A DNA stretch of 28,546 nt from an uncultured Terriglobus sp. (lineage in GTDB: Bacteria; Acidobacteriota; Terriglobia; Terriglobales; Acidobacteriaceae), in assembly GCA_937871605.1 (NCBI GenBank), contig CALMRM010000165.1, forward strand, positions 1 to 28,546, in the 5' to 3' direction. Position 1 is the stretch's first letter. Each line of letters opens with the position of its first letter. The notes under the pieces were generated by a model. That model saw only the letters and a program-made list of their open reading frames with translations, ran no database searches and was not told where the DNA came from. The position numbers were made by a program, and so were the translations under genes. Shown piece after piece: positions 7,312 to 15,859 of the stretch.

Positions 7312-10300
7312 GTACGTTTTCAAAGGAACAGAACGGCATGGCTGAAGCAGGCACCACCTCCGCAACGGTTGTCACGCGCATTGCACCAGCAAAATTGACG
7401 CTGGCAGAGGTGCGCGCGCGGCTGGACGGCAAGCGTGGCAAGCGCTTCTGGCAGAGCCTGGACGACCTGGCCGACGCACCCGGCTTTGAAGAGATGTTGC
7501 GCGAGGAGTTTCCGCGGCAGGCCTCGGAGCTGACCGATGGCGTGAGCCGCCGCGGCTTCATGAAGGTGATGGGTGCGTCGCTGGCCCTTGCTGGCATGAC
7601 GGGCTGCACCAAGCAGCCGGACGAGCAGATCTACCCCTACATTCGGCAGCCGGAAGACCTGGTCATCAGCAAGCCCAACTACTTTGCCACGGCCTACCCG
7701 TTCCCCACGGGCGCGGCACCGGTGCTCATCAAGAGCGACACCTTCCGTCCCATCAAGGTGGACGGCAACCCCGAGCACCCGGTGTCCAAGGGCCGTTCCG
7801 ACCTGTTCACGCAGGCGACGCTGCTGGACCTCTACGATCCGGATCGTTCCGCCCACGTCATCAAGATTGCTGCGGGTCAGGCTCAGAACAGTGAGTTTGG
7901 CGACTTTGCCGATGCGCTCGTCGCAGCCGCAGGCAGCACCGCTGGCGGTCAAGGGCTGGTGTTCCTGTCAGAGACCATCATTTCTCCGTCGCTGGCGGCA
8001 CAGTGGAAGCAGCTACAGACCAAGTACCCACAGGCCAAGCTGGTGCAGTGGGAGCCGGTCAACCGCGATTCCGCGCGCATCGCTTCCAAGGCCGCCTTTG
8101 GCGACTTCTATGACGCGCAGTACAAGCTGGAGAACGCTGACGTCATCCTGTCGCTGGACGCGGACTTCCTCTCCTCAAATGCTTTTCCGGGCTTCCTGCC
8201 CATGTCCGCCGCGTACGCGGAACGGCACCGGTATGAACCCGGCAAACCCATGAACCGGCTCTATGTGGTGGAGAGCATGCCCACTGTGACCGGTGCCAAG
8301 GCAGAACACCGCCTGCCGCTGAAGCCGAGCGACATCGAGCAGTTTGCCCTGGCCCTGCAGAATGGTGGCAGCTACAACGGCCCCGAGTACGCGCAGAAGT
8401 TCTTCACGGCGGTTCTGGCGGACCTGAAGAAGTCCGGTGGCAAGGCTGTCGTGGTCGCGGGCGAGCAGAGCTCCCCGGCCGTCCAGATGGCGGCGCACGC
8501 GCTGAATGCACAGCTGGGTGCAGTCGGCTCCACCGTGGTGTACACGGAGACGGTGGCCGCAATCCCGTCCATCCAGAACGCGGACTTCAAGAACCTAGTC
8601 GGCGCTATGCGCGCCGGACAGGTGAAGGCGCTGGTCATCCTGGGCGTCAACCCGGTGTACTACGCGCCGGGCGACCTGAAGTTTGGCGACGCACTTGCGC
8701 GGGTACCATTCACGGCGCATTACGGTCTCTACTACGACGAAACCGGGCAAAAGTGCCAGTGGCACGTGAATGCTGCGCATTACCTGGAGAGTTGGTCGGA
8801 CGCACGCGCCTCCGATGGCACCGTGTCCATTGTGCAGCCGATGATCGATCCGCTGTACAACGGTCGCACCGCGCATGATGTGGTGCAGGTCCTGCTCAGC
8901 AATCCGCAAATGACCTCCTACGAGGTGGTGCAGTCGAACTTCGGCACCTACAGCAAGGGCTTCCTAGGCAACGTGGCCGCAAACAGTACGGCGGCGGCAC
9001 CCGCGAGCAGCAAAGGGACGGTGAATGCCACGGCATGGCAGAAGGCGTTGCACGACGGCTGGGTCGAGGGCACGGCGTTTACGCCTAAAACAGTATCGGC
9101 CAGTAACTCGTATCACATCATGATGGACCGCACTGCTGCAGGTCCTGGTCACTACGAGATCGCCTTCCGTGCCGACCCGTCGCTCTACGACGGCCGCTTC
9201 GGCAACAATGGCTGGCTGCAGGAATTGCCCAAGCAGATCACGCACCTGAGCTGGGACAACGCCGCGCTGGTCAGCATGGCGACCCTTGCCGAGCTCAAGG
9301 TAGAGGAGCGTGACCTCGTTGTGTTGGAGATCAACGGCCAGAAGGTGACGTTCCCGGTGTTGATGCAGCCGGGTCTGCCCGACGGCATGGTGCAGGTGCA
9401 CCTGGGCTTTGGCCGCTGGTTCGGCCGGGTGGCGCAGTACGTGGGTTCGGATGCGAACCGTCTCCGCTCCATCGACGCGCCCTGGGCCCAGGCGGGCGCA
9501 ACCATCACCAAGGGAACGGGTAAATACGACATTGCCGTTACCACCGTCCACTCCATGGACGACCGCGGCAAGCACGCCCAGAGTGACCTGCAGCACCCGG
9601 ACCTTAGTGGAACGGCATCCTTGCCCGGGCACGAGTCCATGGAGCGCGGCATCATCCGCACGGCCACCGTCACGGAGGCTCAGAAGACTCCCGGCTACGC
9701 GCACGAGGGCAATCTCCTCTACGAGACGCCGAACAAGGAGACCAGCTTCTTTCCGCACGACTGGGATTACAACAAGATCGACAAGTCCAGTACGGTGCTC
9801 CAGAACCGCTGGGCGATGACCATTGACTTGAACAGCTGCATCGGCTGCAACAGCTGTGTTGTCAGCTGCTATGCCGAAAACAACATTCCGGTGGTAGGGC
9901 GGGAGCAGGTCAAGGTGGGCCGCAACATGCAGTGGCTGCGCATCGACACCTATTTCGAGGGCGACCTCCACGCTCCTAAGGCGCACTTCCAGCCCATGAT
10001 GTGCCAGCACTGCGAAAACGCGGGCTGCGAGCAGGTGTGCCCGGTGGGTGCCACAGTGCACACGCCGGAAGGCATCAACACCATGGTGTACAACCGTTGC
10101 GTGGGTACGCGGTACTGCTCGAACAACTGCCCCTACAAGGTGCGCCGCTTCAACTTCCTGCTGTACGCGGACTACGATACGGAGAGCCTCAAGTTCATGC
10201 GCAACCCGGACGTCAGCGTGCGTTCGCGCGGCGTCATGGAGAAGTGCACCTACTGCATCCAGCGCATTGAGTCCGCCAAGATCGAGGCGGACAAGGAAGG

Positions 10301-10517
10301 CAGGGCCATTCGCGACGGCGAAATTGTCACCGCGTGCCAGCAGGCCTGCCCGACCGATGCCATCGTCTTTGGCAACATGAACGATAAGGGCAGCCGGGTC
10401 GCCAAGCTGAAGGCAGAAGAGCGTGCCTACCAAGTGCTGGCCGACCAGAATTACCGTCCGCGAACCAGCTATATCGCGGGTGTCACCAATCCGAACCCTG
10501 AGCTGGAGCTGGCGTAA
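7308..10517 (+). CDS. actB: Alternative complex III subunit ActB, molybdopterin-like/FeS fusion
   Basis: This periplasm-facing subunit of about 1069 residues combines a molybdopterin-oxidoreductase-like domain, which in ACIII lacks the cofactor, with a C-terminal ferredoxin-like domain. A Tat signal SRRGFMK is at 80-86, with a possible lipobox cysteine C100 (AGMTGC). The FeS domain shows 15 cysteines: C844, 847, 850, 854; C899, 902, 907, 911; C931, 937, 941; C980, 983; C1010, 1014. This fits three [4Fe-4S] clusters and one [3Fe-4S], the CVGT motif at 931-934 lacking the usual fourth cysteine. That is the known ActB pattern. ATG 7308 overlaps the actA stop; ATG 7338 has a better ribosome site (AAAGGA) and is an alternative start. 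The actC start overlaps its stop (TAATG). Confidence 0.93.
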   Translation: MSTFSKEQNGMAEAGTTSATVVTRIAPAKLTLAEVRARLDGKRGKRFWQSLDDLADAPGFEEMLREEFPRQASELTDGVSRRGFMKVMGASLALAGMTGCTKQPDEQIYPYIRQPEDLVISKPNYFATAYPFPTGAAPVLIKSDTFRPIKVDGNPEHPVSKGRSDLFTQATLLDLYDPDRSAHVIKIAAGQAQNSEFGDFADALVAAAGSTAGGQGLVFLSETIISPSLAAQWKQLQTKYPQAKLVQWEPVNRDSARIASKAAFGDFYDAQYKLENADVILSLDADFLSSNAFPGFLPMSAAYAERHRYEPGKPMNRLYVVESMPTVTGAKAEHRLPLKPSDIEQFALALQNGGSYNGPEYAQKFFTAVLADLKKSGGKAVVVAGEQSSPAVQMAAHALNAQLGAVGSTVVYTETVAAIPSIQNADFKNLVGAMRAGQVKALVILGVNPVYYAPGDLKFGDALARVPFTAHYGLYYDETGQKCQWHVNAAHYLESWSDARASDGTVSIVQPMIDPLYNGRTAHDVVQVLLSNPQMTSYEVVQSNFGTYSKGFLGNVAANSTAAAPASSKGTVNATAWQKALHDGWVEGTAFTPKTVSASNSYHIMMDRTAAGPGHYEIAFRADPSLYDGRFGNNGWLQELPKQITHLSWDNAALVSMATLAELKVEERDLVVLEINGQKVTFPVLMQPGLPDGMVQVHLGFGRWFGRVAQYVGSDANRLRSIDAPWAQAGATITKGTGKYDIAVTTVHSMDDRGKHAQSDLQHPDLSGTASLPGHESMERGIIRTATVTEAQKTPGYAHEGNLLYETPNKETSFFPHDWDYNKIDKSSTVLQNRWAMTIDLNSCIGCNSCVVSCYAENNIPVVGREQVKVGRNMQWLRIDTYFEGDLHAPKAHFQPMMCQHCENAGCEQVCPVGATVHTPEGINTMVYNRCVGTRYCSNNCPYKVRRFNFLLYADYDTESLKFMRNPDVSVRSRGVMEKCTYCIQRIESAKIEADKEGRAIRDGEIVTACQQACPTDAIVFGNMNDKGSRVAKLKAEERAYQVLADQNYRPRTSYIAGVTNPNPELELA

Positions 10518-11962
10518 TGGCGACCAAACCTGCTATCGATCCGTACCGCCACCCGGTGAACGACCCCATGATCGACCCGGTCACAGGGGAGTTCGCGGTC
10601 ATTGCACCCGGGCACAACTTCACCAGCGTCACCCGCAAGATCGCCAATGTGGTGCTGACCTCGCATACCCCGCTCGGCTGGTTCATGGGCCTGGTGGTGG
10701 CGGGCGGCATCGCCTCCATGGGCGTCGTGGCCATCACATGGCTGGTGCTCAAGGGCGTCGGCATCTGGGGCGTCACCATCCCCGGCGCGTGGGGCTTCGC
10801 AATTGTGAACTTCGTGTGGTGGATCGGTATTGGCCACGCAGGCACGCTGATCTCCGCCATTCTGTTGCTGTTCAAGCAGAGCTGGCGAAATTCGATCAAC
10901 CGCTTCGCCGAAGCCATGACGATTTTTGCCGTGGTCTGCGCGGGCCTCTTTCCGGTGCTGCACATCGGTCGCCCCTGGCTGGGCTACTGGCTTCTGCCGT
11001 TGCCCAACACCATGAACATCTGGCCGCAGTTCCGGTCGCCGCTGTGCTGGGACGTGTTTGCCGTCTCCACCTATGCGACCATCTCGGTGGTGTTCTGGTA
11101 CATGGGCATGATTCCGGACTTCGGGACCCTGCGCGACAAGGCGCAATTGCCCTTTGCCAAGTGGTTCTACGGCCTATTGTCGCTGGGCTGGCGTGGTTCC
11201 ACCCGCCACTGGATGCGCTTTGAGACGGCATCGCTGCTCCTGGCCGGCTTGTCCACGCCGCTGGTACTCTCCGTGCACACGGTCATCAGCTTCGACTTCG
11301 CGGTCGCAGCGCTACCCGGTTGGCACACCACGATCTTTCCGCCGTACTTTGTGGCGGGTGCCGTGTACTCCGGCTTCGCCATGGTGCTGACCCTGGCCAT
11401 TCCGATCCGGAAGTTTTACCACATGGAAGACCTGGTGACGATCCGCCACCTGGACAACATGGGCAAGGTCATGCTCTGCACCGGTCTGATTGTGGCGTAC
11501 GGCTACGGCATGGAAGTGTTCATGGCCTGGTACTCCGCCTCCCATTGGGAGTGGTTCATGATGTGGAACCGCATGTTTGGACCCATGGGTTGGGGCTACT
11601 GGCTCTTGATCCTGTTCAACATCGCGCTGCCGCTCGGCTCGCTGTGGTGGCGTAGGCTCCGCACCAACGTGGCGTATCTCTTCACGATCTCCATTGTTGT
11701 GAACATCGGTATGTGGTTCGAGCGGTTCGTGATCGTGGTCACGTCGCTGTACCGCGACTTCCTCCCGTCCAGCTGGGGCACCTACCGCGCCACCAAGTGG
11801 GACTACATGCTGTACATCGGTACCATGGGCATCTTTACCAGCCTGTTCCTGTTGTTTGTACGGCTGGCACCCATGATTCCCATGAACGAAATCAAGATGA
11901 TGCTCCCGCAGACCAAGTTCGACCACATCGATGCGGAAGAGACCATGCAGGAGACGATGTAA
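10517..11962 (+). CDS. actC: Alternative complex III subunit ActC, NrfD/PsrC-like quinol-site membrane protein
   Basis: A 481-residue integral membrane protein of the NrfD/PsrC family with about ten membrane helices. In ACIII this subunit binds menaquinol and passes electrons to the ActB FeS chain. Typical blocks include TSHTPLGWFMGLVVAGG, VWWIGIGHAGTLISAILLLF, HIGRPWLGYWLLPLPN and WGYWLLILFNIALPLGSLWW. The start ATG 10517 shares a base with the actB stop (TAATG), and actD begins directly after its stop. Sequence looks intact throughout. ActF further down is its paralogue, and both are expected in the complex. Confidence 0.92.
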   Translation: MATKPAIDPYRHPVNDPMIDPVTGEFAVIAPGHNFTSVTRKIANVVLTSHTPLGWFMGLVVAGGIASMGVVAITWLVLKGVGIWGVTIPGAWGFAIVNFVWWIGIGHAGTLISAILLLFKQSWRNSINRFAEAMTIFAVVCAGLFPVLHIGRPWLGYWLLPLPNTMNIWPQFRSPLCWDVFAVSTYATISVVFWYMGMIPDFGTLRDKAQLPFAKWFYGLLSLGWRGSTRHWMRFETASLLLAGLSTPLVLSVHTVISFDFAVAALPGWHTTIFPPYFVAGAVYSGFAMVLTLAIPIRKFYHMEDLVTIRHLDNMGKVMLCTGLIVAYGYGMEVFMAWYSASHWEWFMMWNRMFGPMGWGYWLLILFNIALPLGSLWWRRLRTNVAYLFTISIVVNIGMWFERFVIVVTSLYRDFLPSSWGTYRATKWDYMLYIGTMGIFTSLFLLFVRLAPMIPMNEIKMMLPQTKFDHIDAEETMQETM

Positions 11963-12505
11963 ATGCCGGTAGAAGAAGGACTTTACGGCCTCCTGGCTGA
12001 ATTCAACACACCGCAAGCCATGGTGAAGGCCACCGTGGCTGCCCGCGAGGCTGGCTTTCGCAGGATGGAGTGCTACACGCCCTACCCTGTGGAGGAGGCA
12101 GCCACCGCGCTCGATGTGCATCGGACCCGCGTGCCACTGCTGACGCTGATGGGCGGCGTCTGCGGCCTCACAACGGCGTTCCTCATGCAGACCTGGATGT
12201 CCGCGATCTCGTACCCCATCAACGTCGCGGGACGTCCGCTGTTCTCTTGGCCGGCCTTCATCATTCCGGCCTATGAGTGGACCATTCTGTTCGCCGGCCT
12301 TTCGGCTGCCTTTTCCATGCTGGCACTGAACGGCCTGCCACAGCCGTATCATCCGCTGTTCAACGCACCCAACTTCCGGGTGGGCGCGACGGATGATAAA
12401 TTCTTCCTCTGCCTGGAAGCGACCGACCCAAAGTTCAGCCTGGTGGAAGCGCGCAACCTTTTGGAAGGCTTTCGCGCCGTCAGCGTGGTGGAGGTAGATC
12501 TCTAA
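11963..12505 (+). CDS. actD: Alternative complex III subunit ActD (DUF3341)
   Basis: A 180-residue membrane subunit of the DUF3341 family found in ACIII operons. The N-terminal domain (GLYGLLAEFNTPQAMVKA, then GFRRMECYTPYPVEE) is followed by two membrane helices at about 60-80 and 97-121, and a short C-terminal soluble part ending SVVEVDL. It has no cofactor site; its role in the complex is structural or in proton movement. The gene starts immediately after the actC stop and shares a base with the first possible actE start, so expression is tightly coupled. Confidence 0.9.
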   Translation: MPVEEGLYGLLAEFNTPQAMVKATVAAREAGFRRMECYTPYPVEEAATALDVHRTRVPLLTLMGGVCGLTTAFLMQTWMSAISYPINVAGRPLFSWPAFIIPAYEWTILFAGLSAAFSMLALNGLPQPYHPLFNAPNFRVGATDDKFFLCLEATDPKFSLVEARNLLEGFRAVSVVEVDL

Positions 12506-12531
12506 TGCGCGAAGCAGGCAAAGGGGAAGGC

Positions 12532-13677
12532 ATGACTCCGTTCCGCCGCCGTGCAGCTCTGTCGCTTGCCGGGCTTGGCGTCCTGGCGCTTGTGGGCTGT
12601 CGCCAAGACATGCACAACCAGCCCAAGTTCGACCAGCAGCGTGGCACCTCCTTCTACCCGGACGGCCGTTCCGTGCGCCCACAAGTAACGGGAACTGTGG
12701 CACGTGGGCAGGAAGATGCCGGGTCGTACTTCCGCACGGGCCTGGTCAATGGCCAGGAGGGCGAGGGCCTGCCGGTGCCGGTCACCCGCGAGCTGCTGCT
12801 GCGCGGGCAGGAGAAGTACAACGTGTACTGCACGGCCTGCCACTCCCGGGTGGGCAACGGTCGCGGCATGATCGTAATGCGCGGGTATTTTCCGGCGGGC
12901 AACCTCCACACCGATCGCTTGCGCCAGGCACCGCTCGGCCACTTCTTTAACGTGATTGCCAATGGCTATGGTGCCATGCCGGAGTATGGTACCCAGGTGG
13001 GTGCGGCGGACCGGTGGGCCATCGTGGCGTATGTTCGTGCACTCCAGTTGAGCCAACATGCAACGGCCGCAGACGCAGGTGGTGCTCAGGTAGAGCAAAT
13101 GTCCGAGGTAGAGCAGAGGGAAGGCTTTGCACCGGGCTTTGTGAAGGATTGGGGCCTGCCGATGACTGCAGGCCAGGCGCAACAGGCTGCACCTTCAGCC
13201 AGTGCCCCACTGCCGCAGCCTATGCCTGCCGCGGCTGCCGCCATTACAACGCCTAGCACGGCGGCCACGCCAAAGGCCACCACGGCAGCGGATCCAAAGG
13301 CACCCGCACTGAGTACCGCACCCGCGGCGCCTGCAGGTAAAGCTCCCGCGGCTGCCGATACCAAGCCAACAGCAACTGTGGAGGGTTCTACGACGGCACC
13401 GGCCAAGACGGCACCGAAAGTTACCGTGGCGGATGCCGCCGGAGGAGAGAAGCTATACCAGGCAAACTGCAGCCCATGCCACCAGGCCAACCGTCAGGGC
13501 ATGCCGCCCATGATTCCGTCGCTGGTAGGCGTCGTGGGACGGGTGGGCGCAGCGCACATCCACAGTGTCACCACCACCGGCATCCAGACGGGCAAAGTCA
13601 ACATGCCGTCCTTTACCGGCAAGCTCACGTCTGACGACGTGGACAAGATCATCGCGTACCTGGCGGCAAGTAAGTAG
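12532..13677 (+). CDS. actE: Alternative complex III subunit ActE with a second cytochrome c domain (diheme lipoprotein)
   Basis: A lipid-anchored periplasmic cytochrome c. ATG 12532 is preferred over ATG 12505 because a strong ribosome site (AAGGGGAAGG) precedes it and the result is a clean lipoprotein signal: basic RRR, hydrophobic core, lipobox LVGC with C23. Domain 1 is the usual ActE monoheme: CTACH at 100-104, distal Met probably M149 (GAMPEYG). Residues about 210-300 are an Ala/Pro/Thr/Lys linker. Domain 2 (about 302-381) is a second cytochrome c: CSPCH at 313-317, distal Met M358 (NMPSF). Family members usually carry one heme, so the extra domain is an unusual fusion. It may carry electrons from ACIII to the downstream oxidase. 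All residues needed for both hemes are present. Confidence 0.9.
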   Translation: MTPFRRRAALSLAGLGVLALVGCRQDMHNQPKFDQQRGTSFYPDGRSVRPQVTGTVARGQEDAGSYFRTGLVNGQEGEGLPVPVTRELLLRGQEKYNVYCTACHSRVGNGRGMIVMRGYFPAGNLHTDRLRQAPLGHFFNVIANGYGAMPEYGTQVGAADRWAIVAYVRALQLSQHATAADAGGAQVEQMSEVEQREGFAPGFVKDWGLPMTAGQAQQAAPSASAPLPQPMPAAAAAITTPSTAATPKATTAADPKAPALSTAPAAPAGKAPAAADTKPTATVEGSTTAPAKTAPKVTVADAAGGEKLYQANCSPCHQANRQGMPPMIPSLVGVVGRVGAAHIHSVTTTGIQTGKVNMPSFTGKLTSDDVDKIIAYLAASK

Positions 13678-13731
13678 GCAGACGCTGCGAACCGAACAGA
13701 GTTGAACGAGAGTCGAGAAAGACTGCACCGC

Positions 13732-15090
13732 ATGGCATACGGACACGAACAATACGCACCCGCAGGAGCAGGCGACCCCGGCAGCGCAGCACGCGCCCTG
13801 CACGCCGATCATGGCCCACGGGTGCTGCCCGCCGACCTCAGCGCACCGCCAGTGGTCGCACTGTGGAAGACGCGCGCGCTGATGGTCGCCGCCGCCGGCC
13901 TGGTGCTCTCCATCCTCATTGCCCTGTTCCCGTTAGGCTTGGATCACGTGCTGCGTGCATACCTGCTGGCGTTCATACTATGCTTCGGCCTGGCGGGTGG
14001 CGGCTTGTGCATGCTGATGCTGCAGTACGTCTCCGGCGGTAAGTGGGGTCTTATCCTGCGCCGGCCGCTGGAAGCGATGACGCGCACCTTGCCGCTGGTT
14101 GTCGCCCTGTCGCTGCCGTTCCTTCTCTTCGGCAAGCGCCTGTGGCTGTGGGCCGCGTTTCCGTCGCATGAGGCCGTGGAGAACGGCCTGGCGAACCACT
14201 TGCTGAATGCGGGCCAAGCCCACTCGCTCGAGTGGAAGCGCGCGATGCTCAGCCCACTCAGCGTCATTCTGCAGTTCATCATCGTTTTCGGGTTCATGGC
14301 AGTGTGGGGATACTTCCTCAATCGCTGGTCCCTTGAGCGCGATGCGGATCCCGCGCGCGGCACGCAGGCATCCTTCGAGTTCTGGCGTATCCGTTCGGAG
14401 AACCTCTCCGGGATCGGCATCCTGCTGTATACCGCCCTGCTGACGGCTGTGGTCATCGACTTTGTCATGTCGCTGGACATTACCTGGTACTCCACCATGT
14501 ACGGCCTGATCTACCTGGTGGGCCAGGGCTATGCCGTGCTTGCCATCGGTACAAACACCATCATCCGGCTGTCACGCTACCAGCCGCTGGCAACAGCGCT
14601 GCGCAAAACGGAGCAGTACGACCTAGGCAAATTCATGCTCGGCTTCGTGATGCTCAACATCTACCTGAGCTTTGCCCAGTTCCTCATCATCTGGTCGGCA
14701 AACTCGCCGGAAGAGATACCCTGGTACCTGAACCGGATCCACGGCGGCTGGTGGACGATCACGTCGCTCGACTTCATCTTCCACTGGGTTGTGCCATTCA
14801 TCTGCCTCCTGAGCCGCGACTTCAAATACAACAACCGGAAAATGCTCGGCCTGACCGCCTGGATGCTGTTTGCCCGCGTCTTCGACCTGTTCTGGCTGAT
14901 CGAACCGAACTTTCCAGATGCCATGGGAAACCTGCATTTCAGCATCGGTATCCTGGCGTACATTGCCGTGCCGCTGTTTGTCGGCGGTCTGTGGCTCTGG
15001 TTTTACCTGACGAACCTGGCGTCGCGCCCCGTACTCGTCCTCAACGATCCGCATACGGCGGAGGTCCTGGAGCCGGAACATGCCCACTGA
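13732..15090 (+). CDS. actF: Alternative complex III subunit ActF, NrfD-like membrane protein
   Basis: A second NrfD-type integral membrane subunit with about ten helices, paralogous to ActC. The soluble N-terminus (MAYGHEQYAPAGAG) precedes the first helix at about residue 46. Later blocks include GGGLCMLMLQYVSGGKWG, VVIDFVMSLDITWYSTMYGL and IAVPLFVGGLWLWFYLTNLA. ATG 13732 is chosen; a TTG at 13702 in the same frame would add ten residues, and neither has a strong ribosome site. Its 3' end overlaps the small ORF at 15080. In ACIII this subunit is thought to take part in proton movement rather than in the main quinol site. Confidence 0.9.
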   Translation: MAYGHEQYAPAGAGDPGSAARALHADHGPRVLPADLSAPPVVALWKTRALMVAAAGLVLSILIALFPLGLDHVLRAYLLAFILCFGLAGGGLCMLMLQYVSGGKWGLILRRPLEAMTRTLPLVVALSLPFLLFGKRLWLWAAFPSHEAVENGLANHLLNAGQAHSLEWKRAMLSPLSVILQFIIVFGFMAVWGYFLNRWSLERDADPARGTQASFEFWRIRSENLSGIGILLYTALLTAVVIDFVMSLDITWYSTMYGLIYLVGQGYAVLAIGTNTIIRLSRYQPLATALRKTEQYDLGKFMLGFVMLNIYLSFAQFLIIWSANSPEEIPWYLNRIHGGWWTITSLDFIFHWVVPFICLLSRDFKYNNRKMLGLTAWMLFARVFDLFWLIEPNFPDAMGNLHFSIGILAYIAVPLFVGGLWLWFYLTNLASRPVLVLNDPHTAEVLEPEHAH

Positions 15091-15211
15091 GTCCAACGAG
15101 CGCAATCACTTCTTAAGCCAAAAGCCACCTTCGCGTGGGGCAGATGAACACGGCCTTGCAAAGCCGACGCCACACCCTGTCGGCAAGCTGGACGCCGAGC
15201 GCCCCGGTTAA
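15080..15211 (+). CDS. Small protein of 43 residues between actF and the next gene
   Basis: The frame opens at ATG 15080, inside the last codons of actF (11-base overlap), with GGAG about seven bases upstream, and ends at TAA 15209-15211. The following GTG start lies three bases later, so it bridges the two genes in a coupled manner. The peptide is hydrophilic, rich in Pro, Glu, His and Lys (begins MPTESNERNH, ends GKLDAERPG), and has no membrane segment or cysteine. Without it there would be a 124-base gap in an otherwise tightly packed operon. I do not recognise a family, and its function is unknown. Confidence 0.5.
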   Translation: MPTESNERNHFLSQKPPSRGADEHGLAKPTPHPVGKLDAERPG

Positions 15212-15214
15212 GAA

Positions 15215-15850
15215 GTGACCGACGTCAACACGGGCGGTGTAGTGGTCTTCATCGGCGGCCTGCTAGGTTTCCTCCTTGTCTTCTTTGTGCTTTGTTACGG
15301 CCTCGGAAAAGCGATCAATGGTGGTCTTCTGAGCGACGACCAAAAGGCTGCTGCACGTAATCCGCTTGGAGCAGCAAGTTCACAGCAATTACAGCGACGC
15401 GGCCAGAGCCTGGCCAACAATCCGGAGCAGGAGCAGCAAGTCGCTTCGCAGATTGCGCAGAGCTTCCCAACGCCACGTGTCCCGACCGACGATGATGACT
15501 CCGAGACGGCAGACATGCACGCTCGCGAAGATCTGCTGCTCGACCACTACACAGCAGCTGACGTGGCCGATGGTCCGGAAGGGACAATCCACATTCCCAT
15601 TGACCGGGCGATGCAGTTGGTTGTGCAGCGGGGCCTGCCCAAGGCTCCCACGCAGGTACAGCAGGTACAGACCGGCATGACAGGTGACACAACTTATGTT
15701 GCCACCGCGCCGCTGACCATGGGATTCGCAAGAACGGCGTACGAACTTGACCAGATGGAAAGCCGCGAACAGCGACTCGCCGCCGGTGAGAGTCCAAACT
15801 CTAAGACGGCAAAGGCCGCGGCACCGGGCCAGACCGTAGCCAAGAAGTAA
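15215..15850 (+). CDS. Membrane-anchored protein of unknown function in the act-cox operon (211 aa)
   Basis: It starts at GTG 15215 and encodes one N-terminal membrane helix (about 8-31, GGVVVFIGGLLGFLLVFFVL). A Gln/Ala-rich, likely disordered stretch with an acidic TDDDDSE patch (91-97) follows. Then comes a more conserved-looking block IHIPIDRAMQLVVQRGLP at about 125-142, and an Ala/Lys-rich tail. The IPIDRAM-type block resembles short proteins encoded between ACIII and Sco/oxidase genes in other Acidobacteria, as far as I recall. No heme or metal motif is present. Its position suggests a role in assembly of, or contact between, ACIII and the oxidase, but that is inference. Confidence 0.75.
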   Translation: MTDVNTGGVVVFIGGLLGFLLVFFVLCYGLGKAINGGLLSDDQKAAARNPLGAASSQQLQRRGQSLANNPEQEQQVASQIAQSFPTPRVPTDDDDSETADMHAREDLLLDHYTAADVADGPEGTIHIPIDRAMQLVVQRGLPKAPTQVQQVQTGMTGDTTYVATAPLTMGFARTAYELDQMESREQRLAAGESPNSKTAKAAAPGQTVAKK

Positions 15851-15859
15851 ACGGTGGAC

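Noticed and set aside
8964..10433. Long minus-strand open frame (489 codons) opposite actB
   Set aside because: It is a shadow of the GC-rich actB codons; it has no family-like sequence, and actB is certain.
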